Assembly: GCA_963931925.1 (NCBI GenBank)
Contig: OZ007569.1
Coordinates: forward strand, 74,782,400 to 74,846,399
Direction of reading: 5' to 3'
Origin: Onchidella celtica
Taxonomy: Eukaryota > Mollusca > Gastropoda > Systellommatophora > Onchidiidae
DNA length: 64,000 nucleotides
In this document: positions 11,936-23,762 of the stretch, piece after piece
How positions within the stretch are numbered: the stretch's first letter is position 1
Layout: the number at the start of each line of letters is the position of its first letter
Notes under the pieces: generated by a model
Seen by the model: only the letters and a program-made list of their open reading frames with translations
Database searches by the model: none
What the model was told of the DNA's origin: nothing
Program-made: the position numbers and the translations under genes

Positions 11936-13490
11936 GTAAACAGTATTTATTGGGCATGTCTGTGGGTTTGGAGTGAACGGTATTTATTGGGTATGTCTGT
12001 GGTTTTTGGGGTAAATGGTATTTATTGGGTATGTTTATGGGTTTTGGGTAAATTATATTTATTGGGTGTGTCTGTGGGTTTGGGATAAATGATATTTATT
12101 GGGAATGCCTGTGTGTTTGAGGTATGTCTGTGGGTTTGAGGTAAACGGTATTTATTGGGTATGTCTGTAGGTCTGGGGTAGACGGTATTTATTGGGTATG
12201 TCTGTGGTTTTGGGGTAAACGGTATTTATTGGGTATGTCTGTGGGGTTGGGGTAAACGGTATTTATTGCGTATGTCTGTGAGGTTGGGGTAAACGATATT
12301 TATTGGGTATGTCTGTGAGGTTGGGGTAAACGGTATTTATTGGGTATGTCTGTGAGGTTGGGGTAAACGGTATTTATTGGGTATGTCTCTGGGGTTGGGG
12401 TAAACGGTATTTATTGGGTATGTCTATGGGTTTGGGGTAAACGGTATTTCTTGGGAATGTCTGTGGGTTTGGGGTAAACGGTATTTATTGGGTATGTCTG
12501 TGGGTTTTGTGTAAACAGTATTTATTGGGCATGTCTGTGGGTTTGGAGTGAACGGTATTTATTGGGTATGTCTGTGGTTTTTGGGGTAAATGGTATTTAT
12601 TGGGTATGTTTATGGGTTTTGGGTAAATTATATTTATTGGGTATGTCTGTGGTTTTTGGGGTAAATGGTATTTATTGGGTATGTCTGTGGGTTTTGTGTA
12701 AACAGTATTTATTGGGCATGTCTGTGGGTTTGGAGTGAACGGTATTTATTGGGTATGTCTGTGGTTTTTGGGGTAAATGGTATTTATTGGGTATGTTTAT
12801 GGGTTTTGGGTAAATTATATTTATTGGGTGTGTCTGTGGGTTTGGGATAAATGATATTTATTGGGAATGCCTGTGTGTTTGAGGTAAACGATATCTACTG
12901 GGTATGTCTGTGGGTTTAGGGTAAACGGGATTTATTGGGAATGTCTGTGGGTTTGTGGTAAATTAAACGGTATTTATTAGGTATGTCTGTGGTTTTGGGG
13001 TAAACGGTATTTATTGGGTTTGTCTGTGGGTTCGGGGTAAACGGAATTTATTGGCTATGTCTAGGGATGTGGTGTAAACGGTATTTGTTGGGTATGTCTG
13101 TGGGTTTGGGATAAACGGTATTTATTGGGTATGTCCGAGGGTTTCGAGTAAATGGTGTTTGTTGGGTATGTCTGTGGGTCTGGGGTAAACGGTATTTGTG
13201 GGGTGTGTCTGTGGGTTTTGCGGTAAACGGTGTTTGTTGGGTATGTCTGTGGGTCTAGGATAAACGGTGTTTGTTGAGTATGTCCGTTTGTCTATGGTAA
13301 ACGGTATTTGTTGGGTGTGTCTGTGGGTTTTCGGTAAACGGTATTTGTTGGGTATGTCTGTGGGTCTTGGGTAAACGGTGTTTGTCGAGTATGTCTGTGG
13401 GTTTTGGGTGAACGGTATTTGTCGGGTATGTCTATGGGTCTTTGGTAAACGGTGTTTGTTGGGTATGTCAAGTGGTATTTTCATTACTTG
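11936..13490 (+). repeat. 37-bp minisatellite, copy 1
   Basis: About 40 units of a 37-bp repeat with the core GGTATTTATTGGGTATGTCT followed by GTGGGTTTGGGGTAAAC. Units drift from TTTATT to TTTGTT toward the right end. A larger block appears duplicated: the set near 11940-12110 recurs near 12510-12870. The array is shared with 42300-43563. Confidence 0.9.
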
Positions 13491-15054
13491 ACGGGTTTTT
13501 TAATACCTTTGTTGCCTTGTCCGTTTCCGTACGCGTGAAACCCCGGCTTTACTCACCATATATGAGCGTGGCGTCGCCTTCTGCGGCCTTGGTCACTGAC
13601 ATAACAACAGCAATAGAAATACCACTGTACCGGTACGGTTGCTCCTTGGGATAGCCAAAGCCACGATACAATGCTCTACGATACTGGAGTTACATTCTTT
13701 CCTTCCCATGATGCAGCGCAAGCATAACCTCGCTGTTTTTACTGTTAGCATCAAGCCAAACCAATCATCCGTGCAGTACACACGCAACATGCCGCAACAT
13801 GGAGAACATGGATAAACGATTTTCAGGTGCAACATTTCACCGCTCACAATTACACACTGCGCGCGCCTGTTCGCTAACACGAAAGCATGTAGTGACTCTG
13901 GGCTAAAAGAATTAGGACAATCTACCACATAACTCCTACACACCTCAAGCACTACTCTCTCTCTCTCTCTCCCGTAGTCTTGTGAAATGTTTGCGACGCC
14001 ACAGGTGATCTGGCAATCAGCATTCCCCCATTCCTCTCGGTTTCTGACCTCCCGATTGTATCGCTCCATCCCAAGCCCGTCCATTCTGTATGATTAAAAA
14101 AAAATACTCACTTAGATCTAATAAAAGAGATGGCCTTAGTGAAGAAGGTTACAGACTCCAATCTGACATTATCCTACTTCTCTGACTAACCCGTGGAACA
14201 AATATTCGAATGTATGGGCACTCACTAACCGGTATATTATATTCCTACCTGAAGTTTTACCCCCGCTCCCCACACAACAGCACGGTGACCGCGTTTCACT
14301 TAAAATTAACGGGAAGTCTCCACAACGACGAACTCACTTTGGTCGTGAACACAGCATCCGCTCCTCGCCGCTATTTTTTTCGGAACAGTTTATTTATACA
14401 TGTACTACGAAAAAGTAAAGACTCTCTGAACTTTGGACTATAAAACCGACCTAAAAACTGTCGGGTATTTTCCATATTTTTATAAATGTATTTTTGCCTT
14501 TTCGAGAAAATGAGGACCGAAAGTTTAACAGTTGTGTAAAATCAAGGTTTTTGTTCCATTCGCTTCAAAATCGGAACTTGCATTAAAAAAATGCCCACGA
14601 AAAATACAGTCATATGACAATTCTACCAAGATAAAATTAGGATCGAGTGAACCACTTTTCATGACAAAATCTCAGAATGGGTTAAATGCTGCATACAATA
14701 ATTATGGCAAAAATACCCCTTGACGTAGTAAAAGGGACTGCGTACAGGTCCTCTGGGAACAAGTTAGTGGCCACTGAACTAAATGGAAGGTGTAAGAGAT
14801 TAGATTAAACTTCATTTTATGGTTCATAGTGTGAGATTGTTTTGTCCCAATAGCCATGTAAGTGTCAATAAGACAGTAAAAAAAAGGAATGAAAATGTTA
14901 CGTTTATAGTTATAATTATACATTCATCAACGATAATGTAGTGACAATAATGATGAATGCGATGATGATGATTGTGATGATTATAGATGATTTTGATGAA
15001 AGGGATTGTTGTGGTAGGGCGAAGAATGACAACGATGAGACAGTGTAACATTTG
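13491..15054. other. unannotated spacer
   Basis: A 163-codon minus-strand frame (13593-14084) is cysteine-rich with no motif I recognise; I do not call it a gene. 14900-15010 carries imperfect GAT-type trinucleotide repeats. Nothing else was identified. Confidence 0.4.
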
Positions 15055-15981
15055 TGTCACGAGCAGAGTTGAGGTCTTGGGGATCTAAAGACTGCACGAG
15101 AGGCAGCTAACTCACACTCGGACACAAACACACAAGAAATTATTAAATAACAAGAATATATGTTTGTCAGGCCGGCCGGGCCATAATATTACATAAAATA
15201 ATATATGAAACAATTCACAATAGAGGTATATTCAAAGCAAAAATTCCAATTACTAACTTAACCTAACATATTTATGCAACTATGTTCCCTATCAAATGTA
15301 CTGCAATCAATAGCCAAATGGTATATTATAAGAAACAAGATATCAGTTTATAGTAGCAGTTGAGTCGCCACTGGACAGTCGCCAGGCAAACTCTCCATAA
15401 ATAATATGGGTTCCCAAGGTACACTGAATGTTAGGAAAGCCCAGTATGTTCAAAGCCTATAGAAGCACAAATCGGCTTGTAGGTATTTAAGCAGCTTGTA
15501 AAAGTATTTATATACATGCAATCACTCAGTCACTATTCATTTCATCAACAATGTACCATAATTCTTCAATCGTATTATGGAGATAGTTTTACAATACAGG
15601 ACACTCGTTCGTCGAGTCCAAGCTGTGGTTTTCTCTGACTTCCTATGAGGCTGTGGGTTTTCTCCCTATCTCTGAACTTCTACCATAATTAGTTAATAAG
15701 ATCAGTTACCATTGGTCACGCCTAATTCGTAGGCGCGAACATCAGCAGAGCACAGCGTGGACTCTTTAGGTCAGTCCACCCAGACCTTTCTTTCTAGAGC
15801 TCTCTCTCTCTCTCTCTCTATGCTCAGACAGTCCGATGACAATGGACCGCTCGTCTTCGGGCCACACAGTTCAGGTACTGGCCAACCGGAGATACTTCAC
15901 GAAAACGATGCTTCTTCTCGTCTGTATTCAATGAGTTTCAACGTTACACGATGTTTTATAATATCCAACTACCCAGCACGG
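15055..15981 (-). repeat. left inverted arm (LTR family B-like, minus orientation)
   Basis: The reverse complement of this arm follows the LTR sequence at about 52085-52957: it contains the counterpart of GAAGCATCGTTTCGTGAAGT and ends at the terminal CTCGTGACA. It carries an extra CT microsatellite at 15801-15818. The similarity stops near GTGCTGGGTAGTTGG (reverse complement), just before the LINE frame. Confidence 0.8.
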
Positions 15982-16010
15982 TTATATATCGCTAAAAAAA
16001 AGAAAGATAT

Positions 16011-19000
16011 TTGAAGGTCGGAACATGGAATGTCAGGACCATGTGCCCCGGCCTAGATTCAACTAACCTGACAAACACTGATGTGAGAAAGACCGCCATC
16101 ATAGACAAGGAGCTACACAGACTGAGAGTTGACATAGCTGCCTTACAAGAGACCAGACTGGCAGACTGCGGCTCCCTGAAAGAAGAAAACTACACTTTCT
16201 ACTGGCAAGGCCTGAGCTCAAACCAACCCAGGCACCACGGAGTTGGCTTTGCCATCAGTAACCGACCCCTGAGCTGCATAACAACACCCATTGGAAAAAC
16301 AGAAAGATTAATGTCACTAAGATTGTCAACAAGATCAGGACAAATGAACATCATCTGTGTATATGCACCAACCCTAACATCAACTCCAGAGAACAAAGAC
16401 AAATTTTATGACGAACTGACCTCTGTTTTCAACTCCATACCACCAGATGAATCACTCATCATCATTGGCGATCTGAATGCAAGAGTTGGTTGCAACCACC
16501 AAGCTTGGCCCACATGCTTAGGTCATCATGGCATTGGGAAAATGAACGACAATGGTCAACGACTTCTTGAATTCTGCACCCAAAACGACCTATGCATAGC
16601 TAACACGTACTTCCAGGTGAAGCACTGCCACAAGGTAACATGGAAGCACCCAAGATCAGGCCACTGGCATCAACTGGACCACATACTAACAAGAAGGAAA
16701 CATCTCAATGCAGTAAAACTGGCCAGGACTTACCACAGTGCAGACTGTGATACAGACCATGCCCTCGTAATTGGAAACATTGAAGCACAACCAAAGAAGA
16801 TCTTCAAGACTCGTAACAAACCAAAACCAAAGTTAGACATTAATAAAGCAAAGCTGAATGAACGAAAGTGTGCCTTCACGGAAACATTCAACACTAGCAT
16901 TGGGTCAAAGTTGGAAGAAGGAACAATAGACGAGACCTGGAATCTTCTAAGGACAAACATCTACGACTGTGCTCTCACTTCCTATGGTGCAAAACCACTA
17001 TTCAAACACGACTGGGTTGAGGAACATGCCATCACACTCCTCCCACTGATTGAGGAAAAGCGAAAAGCTATGGTAGATCACAAGCAGAGACCATCACAGG
17101 AAACCCATGATAGAGTCAAACAGACACGCTCCAGAGTCCAACAAGAAGCAAGAAAATGTGCAAATGAATACTGGACCAATCTATGCATGGATATCCAAAG
17201 AGCATCAGATATGGGAGACCCAAGGACAATGTACGAGAAGATGAAAGTAGCACTGGGTCCCACCGTCTCCAAATGTGCTCCAATCAAATCAGAAAGTGGA
17301 GAATCAATCACAGACAAAAAAAATCAACTAGACAGATGGGTTGAGCACTATTCAAAGCTGTACTCAAAAGAATCACCAGTCAACGCTGGACTAGATGAGG
17401 CTGTACCAACGCTCACAGCAATGTACGAACTTGATGTGGAACCCACAATAGAAGAACTTGCAGAGGCAATCCAAGACTTGAGAAACGGGAAGTCACCTGG
17501 AGAAGATAATATCCCAGCAGAAGTTCTGAAAGAAAATATAGACACCCTTCTTCCACATCTCCATCAACTGCTAATCAAATGCTGGAAAAACGGCGAGGTC
17601 CCTCATGATATGAGAAATGCAAAAATTGTGACTCTCTACAAGAACAAAGGCGACAAAGGTGACTGCAATAACTACAGAGGCATATCCTTACTAAGTGTAA
17701 CAGGAAAAGTCTTTGCAAGAGTCATCCTAAAACGTCTCCAAACACGTTCAGAAAGGATACTTCCTCAATGTGGGTTCAGAGCCGAAAGATCGACCATAGA
17801 CATGATCTTTACCCTCCGACAACTTCAAGAGAAATGTAGAGAGCAAAATCGACCACTGTTCATAGCCTTCGTGGACCTGACAAAAGCTTTTGATACTGTA
17901 AGCAGACCAGCGCTCTACACAGTTCTCAGAAATATAGGATGCCCCCCAAACTGCTGAGTCTGATAAAATCCTTCCATGAAGACATGACTGGATGTATACA
18001 GTTCGATGGAAACATCTCAGAAAAGTTCGACATAAAAAATGGAGTAAAACAAGGATGTGTACTAGCACCGACCCTGTTCGGCATCTACTTCGCAGCACTC
18101 CTCCACCATGCGTTTAGCGAAAGCACTGAAGGCATCTACATCAGGACAAGACTGGACGGCTCCCTGTTCAACTTATCAAAACTCAAAGCAAAGACAAAAA
18201 CAGTTGAGGTCCTTCTGCGCGAACTCCTGTTTGCAGACGATGCAGCTATCGTCGCACATGACAACGAAACACTCCAGAATTTGATGGATCGACTAGCACG
18301 TGCATGCGAGCTCTTCTCTTTAATCATCAGTGTGAAGAAGACAGAAATAGTCGCACAAGGAACATGTGTACCTCCAAGCATCTACCTAAATGGAGATAAA
18401 TTGAAAAATGCTGAATCTTTCACATATCTGGGGTCAACAATCACTGCAACACTCTCCCTAGATGAAGAAATTAACATGAGAGTCGGGAAAGCAGCCACAA
18501 CTTTCGGAAAACTGTTCAAAAGGGTCTGGAACAATAAACACCTCACAACAAAGACCAAGATTCTGGTCTATCAAGCATGTGTGTTGACCAGCCTCTTATA
18601 TAGATGTGAGACTTGGACCACCTACTCAAAACAAGAAAAAAGGCTGAACACGTTTCATCTCAGATGCCTACGGAAAATCTTCAACATCAAGTGGCAAGAT
18701 AAGGTCCCAAATACAGATGTATTGAGAAAGGCACAAGTTCTATCAGTGCAAACGATCTTACGAATGAGGAGACTTCGCTGGTTAGGCCATGTGAAAAGGA
18801 TGGATGATCACCGCCTCCCAAAACAAGTGCTGTATGGCGAGCTGAGGGAGGGTCACAGAGCAAGAGGCAGACCCAAGCTCCGATTTAAAGATCTGTGCAA
18901 ATCATCACTAGATGACTTCGAGTTGCCAGAAGGCTGGGAAATCATTGCTGTAGACCGAACCACATGGAGAGGAGATGTGAGGAGGGGTGCTCGGAGGTAC

Positions 19001-19170
19001 GAGCAGTCACAACAGACAAAACAAGAACAAAAACGGCAGGACAGGAAGCTCTAGCTGCTAACCCAGCAACCACACAACAGTACTTGTCCTGCTCATATTG
19101 TCAGCGGCCGTGTAACTCAAACATTGGCCTGGTCAGCCACGAGAGGAGTTGCTCACGACTCCAACATTGA
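16011..19170 (+). CDS. LINE ORF2: APE endonuclease + reverse transcriptase + C-terminal zinc finger, two frameshifts
   Basis: The endonuclease runs from the first codons: GTWNVRTM (metal-site Asn), ALQETRL near codon 46 (catalytic Glu), GDLNAR near 152, and HWHQLDHI then DTDHALV near 246 (the His/Asp end). RT follows: LYKNKGD near codon 541, NNYRGISLLS, QCGFRAERST and AFDTV near 625. The first frame stops at 17957 (GCPPNC). The RT continues from 17939 in another frame (GVKQGCVLAPTLF, FADD near 18233, YLGSTIT, LRWLGHVKRMDDHRLP) to 19054. A third frame carries the finger CSYCQRPCNSNIGLVSHERSC, in which Cys replaces the last His. The 17945 break is one base short at a C6/A3 run. There is no ATG at the start (TTG at 16011), and the upstream frame is closed. 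Confidence 0.9.
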
Positions 19171-19214
19171 CATTTAGAAGCTGCTCTGACCGTCTGTAAA
19201 GACTATATTCCTAC

Positions 19215-20160
19215 ATTCAAAATGGTGGGATGTTTCGGCCAATGAGATTACTGAACTAATTTTGCCAGCGGACTAGCCTTGCCGGGTGGTTGGATAGTGT
19301 AAAACATCGTGTAACGTTGAGATTCATTGAATACAGACGAGAGAAGCATCGTTTCGTGAAGTATCTCCGGTTAGCCAGTACCTGAACTGTGTGGTCTGAA
19401 GACTAAAAGTCCTTTGCCATCGGACTGACAGAGTAGAAAGAAAGGTTTGGGTGGACTGACCTTAAGAGTCCACGCTGCGCTCTGCTGATGTTCGCGCCTA
19501 CCAGTTAGGCGTGACCAACGGTAACTCATCTTATTCATTAGGTATGATAGAAGTCAGGGATAGAAGAAAACCCACAGCATCATTGGAAGTCAGAGAAAAC
19601 CACAGCTTGGACTCGACGAACGAGCGTAGTGATAGCTTGTGAATCATTACGACTCGAGCCCTCTGATTTTAATATGAATAGTAGAGCGATTACCTGTATA
19701 AAATTATATGTACAAGCTGTTTAAATACCTACAAGCCAATTTGTGCTTCTGTAGGCTTTGAATGTACTGGGCTGTTCTAACCTTCAAGTGTACCTTGAGA
19801 ATCTGTATTATTGCTGGAGAGTGTGCCTGGCGTCTGGCCAGTGGCGACTCAACTGTTACTTTAGATTAATATCTTGTTTCTTATAATATACCCATTTGGC
19901 TATTAAGTGCATTACCTTTGATAGGGAACATAGTGGCATAAAGATGTTAGGTTAATTTAGTAATTGGAATTTTTTGCTTTGAATATACCTCTATTGTTTT
20001 TTTGTTTTGTATATTAATATTATGTAATAATATGGCCCGGCCGGCCTAACAACATATATTCTTGTTATTTAATAATTTCTTGGGTGTATGTGTCCGAGTG
20101 TGAGTTAACTGCCTCTCGTGCAGACACTAGATCCCCAAGACCATAACTCTGCTCGTGACA
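19215..20160 (+). repeat. right inverted arm (LTR family B-like, plus orientation)
   Basis: Matches the LTR at about 52024-52957 (AAAATGGTGGGAGG-type start, AACATCGTGTAACGTT, AGAAGCATCGTTTCGTGAAG, CTCTGCTCGTGACA end) with substitutions and small indels. The first ~290 bp of the LTR are missing. Confidence 0.85.
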
Positions 20161-23106
20161 ATGATAATATTTGCAAAATGTCGAAACGATTGATAAATGA
20201 TGGAATGTTTTTCAGTATTTTAAACTCATTTTTATGTTACCACTGGACTCGTTTGAAAGCTCATTGCTAATCCTTCATTGACTGATACAGAAACAGTAAA
20301 TGTCATGTGTGAGCAAGATGATTGTAAGAGCCTTCCACATGTCGGTGGTGAGGAGTTGGACCGATTACACCATCTGCAACCCTTCATTCATAGCTTTACC
20401 GTCTTGCCAAGTAGGCATTGTTCTTTCATTTCGCGTTTCTTGTCTTCGCCAAATTTTAACCAGCATCTGGTTTAGGAGATCAAAGTAACAGTTTTAGTTT
20501 TATCCACAATGTTCTTGTGTATCAACTTGTCCCCCCCCCCCCCCCGCCCAAATTAACGAATGCACTTACATATTCTACTCATCACAGCTTTTTCTTATCC
20601 ACAAAACCGGCAACGTGATTTTTTTTTTTTTTTTTAAATTTAAACTCAAGCGAATTTGTTTGGATTCTTTTTAAATATTAATTTGAGTCTTATACTACAT
20701 CTAATCCACAAATTTAGGAACTGAGATTCCGAGTAATACCATTTGACGAATTGTTGACCTTTCCGCTGTCGTCTCTGTACAAATGAAAACACAGCTTAAG
20801 CCTGTAACGGCCTGTGAGTATTTATATGTTAGTATGTGTTATGCGTATCCATTAGTTAGGACTTCGTTACAATGCGTACACTGAGCCGAGGACGCCAATG
20901 GGCAGGTTGTAGTTCTGAGTTTTCGTTTCTTAGTAGATCTAAACCTTTTTAGTTACCAGTTTAGTGTTTTTAGTTCTTCCTTGTATTATTAGTTACATGT
21001 GTTGGTTTTGTTTAGTCATTTCTTTTTGGTTATTGCTTCCTGTGACTGTTAAGTTACTCTTTTTAGTTCCTCCCTTCAGAAATTACCTTCTAGTCGATAG
21101 CTCTTAGCTTTAGATCCTGTTTGTATAGTCTGTGTTACTCCAACCGTTGTCTGGACTACATAACAAGGCCCTTTTTGTTTTTCTGATGAATGTGGTCTCT
21201 GTAATGTGAATGATCCTGACGTTTTTTTTTTTTTTTTTGGTGGTAAATTATTTTCACCACAGTTTCATCACACACAATAATTGAACAAATCGTCCCATCA
21301 GAATGAACCGATCTCCACTTTCTGGCTGAACTGATTCATACACTACACACTACTTCTGAGGGCCTTCTCCATTGTGTGTCAAAGTATCAAGCACATTCGG
21401 TGTGTAATTTATAAGTATTACTGAAAAGAAAAACAACAACTTTGCTCTAAAAGATAATTATCATCACATACACGAAACTTCAATCCTCAATTTCTCAAAG
21501 ACAATAAACAAGCATGAAAAGTCCTCTTGACGGAGGAGAGATAGAATCTTGTCATTCTAAAGGGAGGAAATCTGACTTGTATGTGGACCAGGCAGGACGG
21601 ATTTGACTGACACATAATGAAACCAAGATGCAATTCCCGTAAATCAGGACATTTTTGTAATTGTAATTTAGTGCCACTGATTAGATAAAACAGCCGTTTG
21701 GGGGAACCAGAGCGCACAAATCGGAAGGAGTACCATAAGAGTTACAGAACTTTAGTCGGGCACACATTTCATGCTCTGAGTGTTAATCGCCGAGCCATGC
21801 ATTTACTATGAAAAAGACATCCATCTACCGGAGGATCACGGAAGCTCCTAAAGTCGCGTCATTGTTATATTATCCTTACAGTGTAACTCAAATGAAAGTC
21901 CTCTAGTCAAAATAAGTAAGCTTATTGCAAAGTTAGTGAGTAGTAATCGTCCTCACCTGCCTTGAATGCAGCGATCAGCAAAATCTACACTACTTGAGCC
22001 CTACATCATTCTGCCCACTTGGAACATTATAATTTTGCCACTTGAATGGGATCAACGAACAGATCTCCGCCTGGACAGTGGAAATAATTATATCGCATGA
22101 CTGAATGATCTAAAGACATCTGTTTCATGTCTTCTTCCATCTATCTCGAATCTGCTTGTCCTTGCTGATTCAGTTGAGGACAAAATCCATTTCTGATATA
22201 TTGGTCCTAATCAATGAAATTCACCTCCTGAGATCCTGGACAAGGGCATTTATTACAAATATAATGACCGTTCATCATGGAAACTAGAGTTTGAGCCCCT
22301 TTCAGAGATGCCAAGTCCACATCTTCAATGACAGACCATTGGCAACATACACTTATTTGTGCTGACAACGTCTGTGACCCTCATCACACGTCTGGCAACC
22401 ATGGAAAATGAGGATTCGGCGTCCGTTTTTTTTGTTGTTGTTACAGAACTCGTACATGTATTTTGGATAAATGGCATGACAAGGTGTGGAGAAGAGAGGG
22501 CCATTCTGCTCGCCGCTTTGCCTTCTTGTAAAGGCAGTCTTCAGCGCAACATGGCTCAAGTAGGGCTCACACATGACGTTACTTCGGAGAGTCCAGTTCT
22601 ATCAAATTTTGCAGCTTTGTAGCCAGTACTGTTTCACCACAGCCGTGTTGCCGTGGCATTTGCTGTCCTGCTAACTATTTTAATGCTTCACGATCAGAAA
22701 TAGTTCTTCATTCGTCTTGTTGAACTAAGTTAGGAACTAGCAGTAGCACTGCATTATTTTGATCATTATACTGGTACATCTTTTTAGCGTTTTCTTAGCA
22801 CTGTTACATCTCCACTTACCCCATAGTAGTGCTAGAGTACAGATGGGAAATCATAGAGTGAACATTCGATGCCAAGGAGAAGTATGCCACATCAGGGTCC
22901 AATAATGCGGTAGTGGGTGAACTATGAAGAGATAAAGATAGCTATCGTGAAGAACGGTACCGAATTAAGGATCGTTTCTCATTGGTCAAGACCTGCACTT
23001 GGAAAAGGTCCCTCTCGCCCAGTGGCCTATGGGAAGCCAGTAACTACTCGAAACCGGTAATGGTTAAGAAAAGGGCCAAGTGCGACGCCGATGCCTAGGT
23101 GGGCCT
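20161..23106. other. spacer with fragments of dispersed repeats
   Basis: No gene supported. 20340-20530 matches the reverse complement of 43900-44075 (shared TTTTAACCAGCATCTGGTTTAGGAG-like core). 21330-21440 matches 44490-44625 in direct orientation (TTCTCCATTGTGTGTCAAAG). A C15 run lies at 20531-20545 and T runs near 20620 and 21220. The short frames here, such as 22359-22622, show no motif. Confidence 0.45.
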
Positions 23107-23114
23107 TATATAAG
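23107..23114 (+). promoter_or_regulatory. TATA-box candidate upstream of SDR gene 1
   Basis: TATATAAG in a locally GC-rich context, about 560 bp upstream of the SDR start codon. An acceptor-like CTTCAATTTCAG ending at 23584 would allow a 5' UTR intron between them. It could equally belong to an LTR remnant. Confidence 0.3.
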
Positions 23115-23584
23115 CGAGTAACCCACCTGGCTAGCTCGGATTTTGCAAGCGTCTAAAAGTGTATGTGCGCTGGCTGTACGTACCCTGTTACATGTTAGAC
23201 TGCAAAACCTTTGGGCATTAAACCCAAAAGGGCGTAAATCCCATAAATTAGGCAAGAACTCTGTTATTGCTCAACACTGATAGTGATAGACGGCATTGGC
23301 TTGGGCTGTACTAATGTCTAATATGGCCATTATTAATCCGTTTCACCTGGGAATTCAGGTTTTGCTCTCTCTCTCTCCCGTAAAATTTCACTCGTGTATG
23401 CATTTGTAGCGACGACTCGTGGACTAAGTTTTTGTCTGCCCAGATCTGGACCTCGACCGTCATTGGGAGGCCAATGACCCAGTACTCCGGAAACGGTTGG
23501 ACTAAGACTGACAATCTAGTTTTTATATCTGGTATCTTTGCTTAGTTAGAAGCGACAGGTCACAATATCATACTTCAATTTCAG

Positions 23585-23669
23585 GTGTAGTGTGGAAAGG
23601 TTACACTGTGTCTTATCCCTGTACATGTTACACAGCAGAACACAGATCTATTAATACAGGACAAAAGTT
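23585..23669 (+). other. putative 5' UTR segment of SDR gene 1
   Basis: A pyrimidine-containing acceptor (CTTCAATTTCAG) ends at 23584, and 85 nt lie between it and the start codon. This suggests a non-coding upstream exon whose donor I could not fix. Confidence 0.3.
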
Positions 23670-23762
23670 ATGGAGTTGCAAGGAAAAGTGGCATTTATTA
23701 CCGGGGCAGCTCAAGGGATGGGGAAAGGTTTTGCTGAAGCGCTGCTGGAGAAAGGTGTTACG
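23670..23762 (+). CDS. SDR gene 1 exon 1
   Basis: Residues 1-31, starting [20 protein letters not shown]. It ends in phase 0 before the donor GTCAGT. The ATG is chosen because SDRs start a few residues before the first strand. Length 93 nt, the same as the intended exon 1 of the paralogue at 40395-40488. Confidence 0.88.

Larger units (their letters stand above)
15055..20160 (+). mobile_element. LINE endonuclease-RT frame enclosed by ~0.93-kb inverted LTR-like repeats
   Basis: The unit opens TGTCACGAGCAGAGTT and closes AACTCTGCTCGTGACA. The left arm (15055 to about 15981) is the reverse complement of the right arm (about 19215-20160), with divergence. Both arms match the distal ~0.9 kb of the LTRs at 51732-52957 and 55613-56838, the left in minus and the right in plus orientation. 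Between them lies a nearly full-length LINE ORF2 without a recognisable 5' UTR. No 5-bp target duplication flanks the unit (ATTTG against ATGAT). It may be a LINE insertion between inverted LTR remnants, or a genuine TIR unit carrying a LINE frame. Confidence 0.75.

Noticed and set aside
13593-14084. 163-codon minus-strand ORF
   Set aside because: No motif, odd composition, no exon signals; length is within chance for this much sequence.
15055-20160. Ordinary LTR retrotransposon
   Set aside because: The terminal sequences are inverted rather than direct, there is no 5-bp target duplication, and the interior is LINE-type with an APE endonuclease, not gag-pol.
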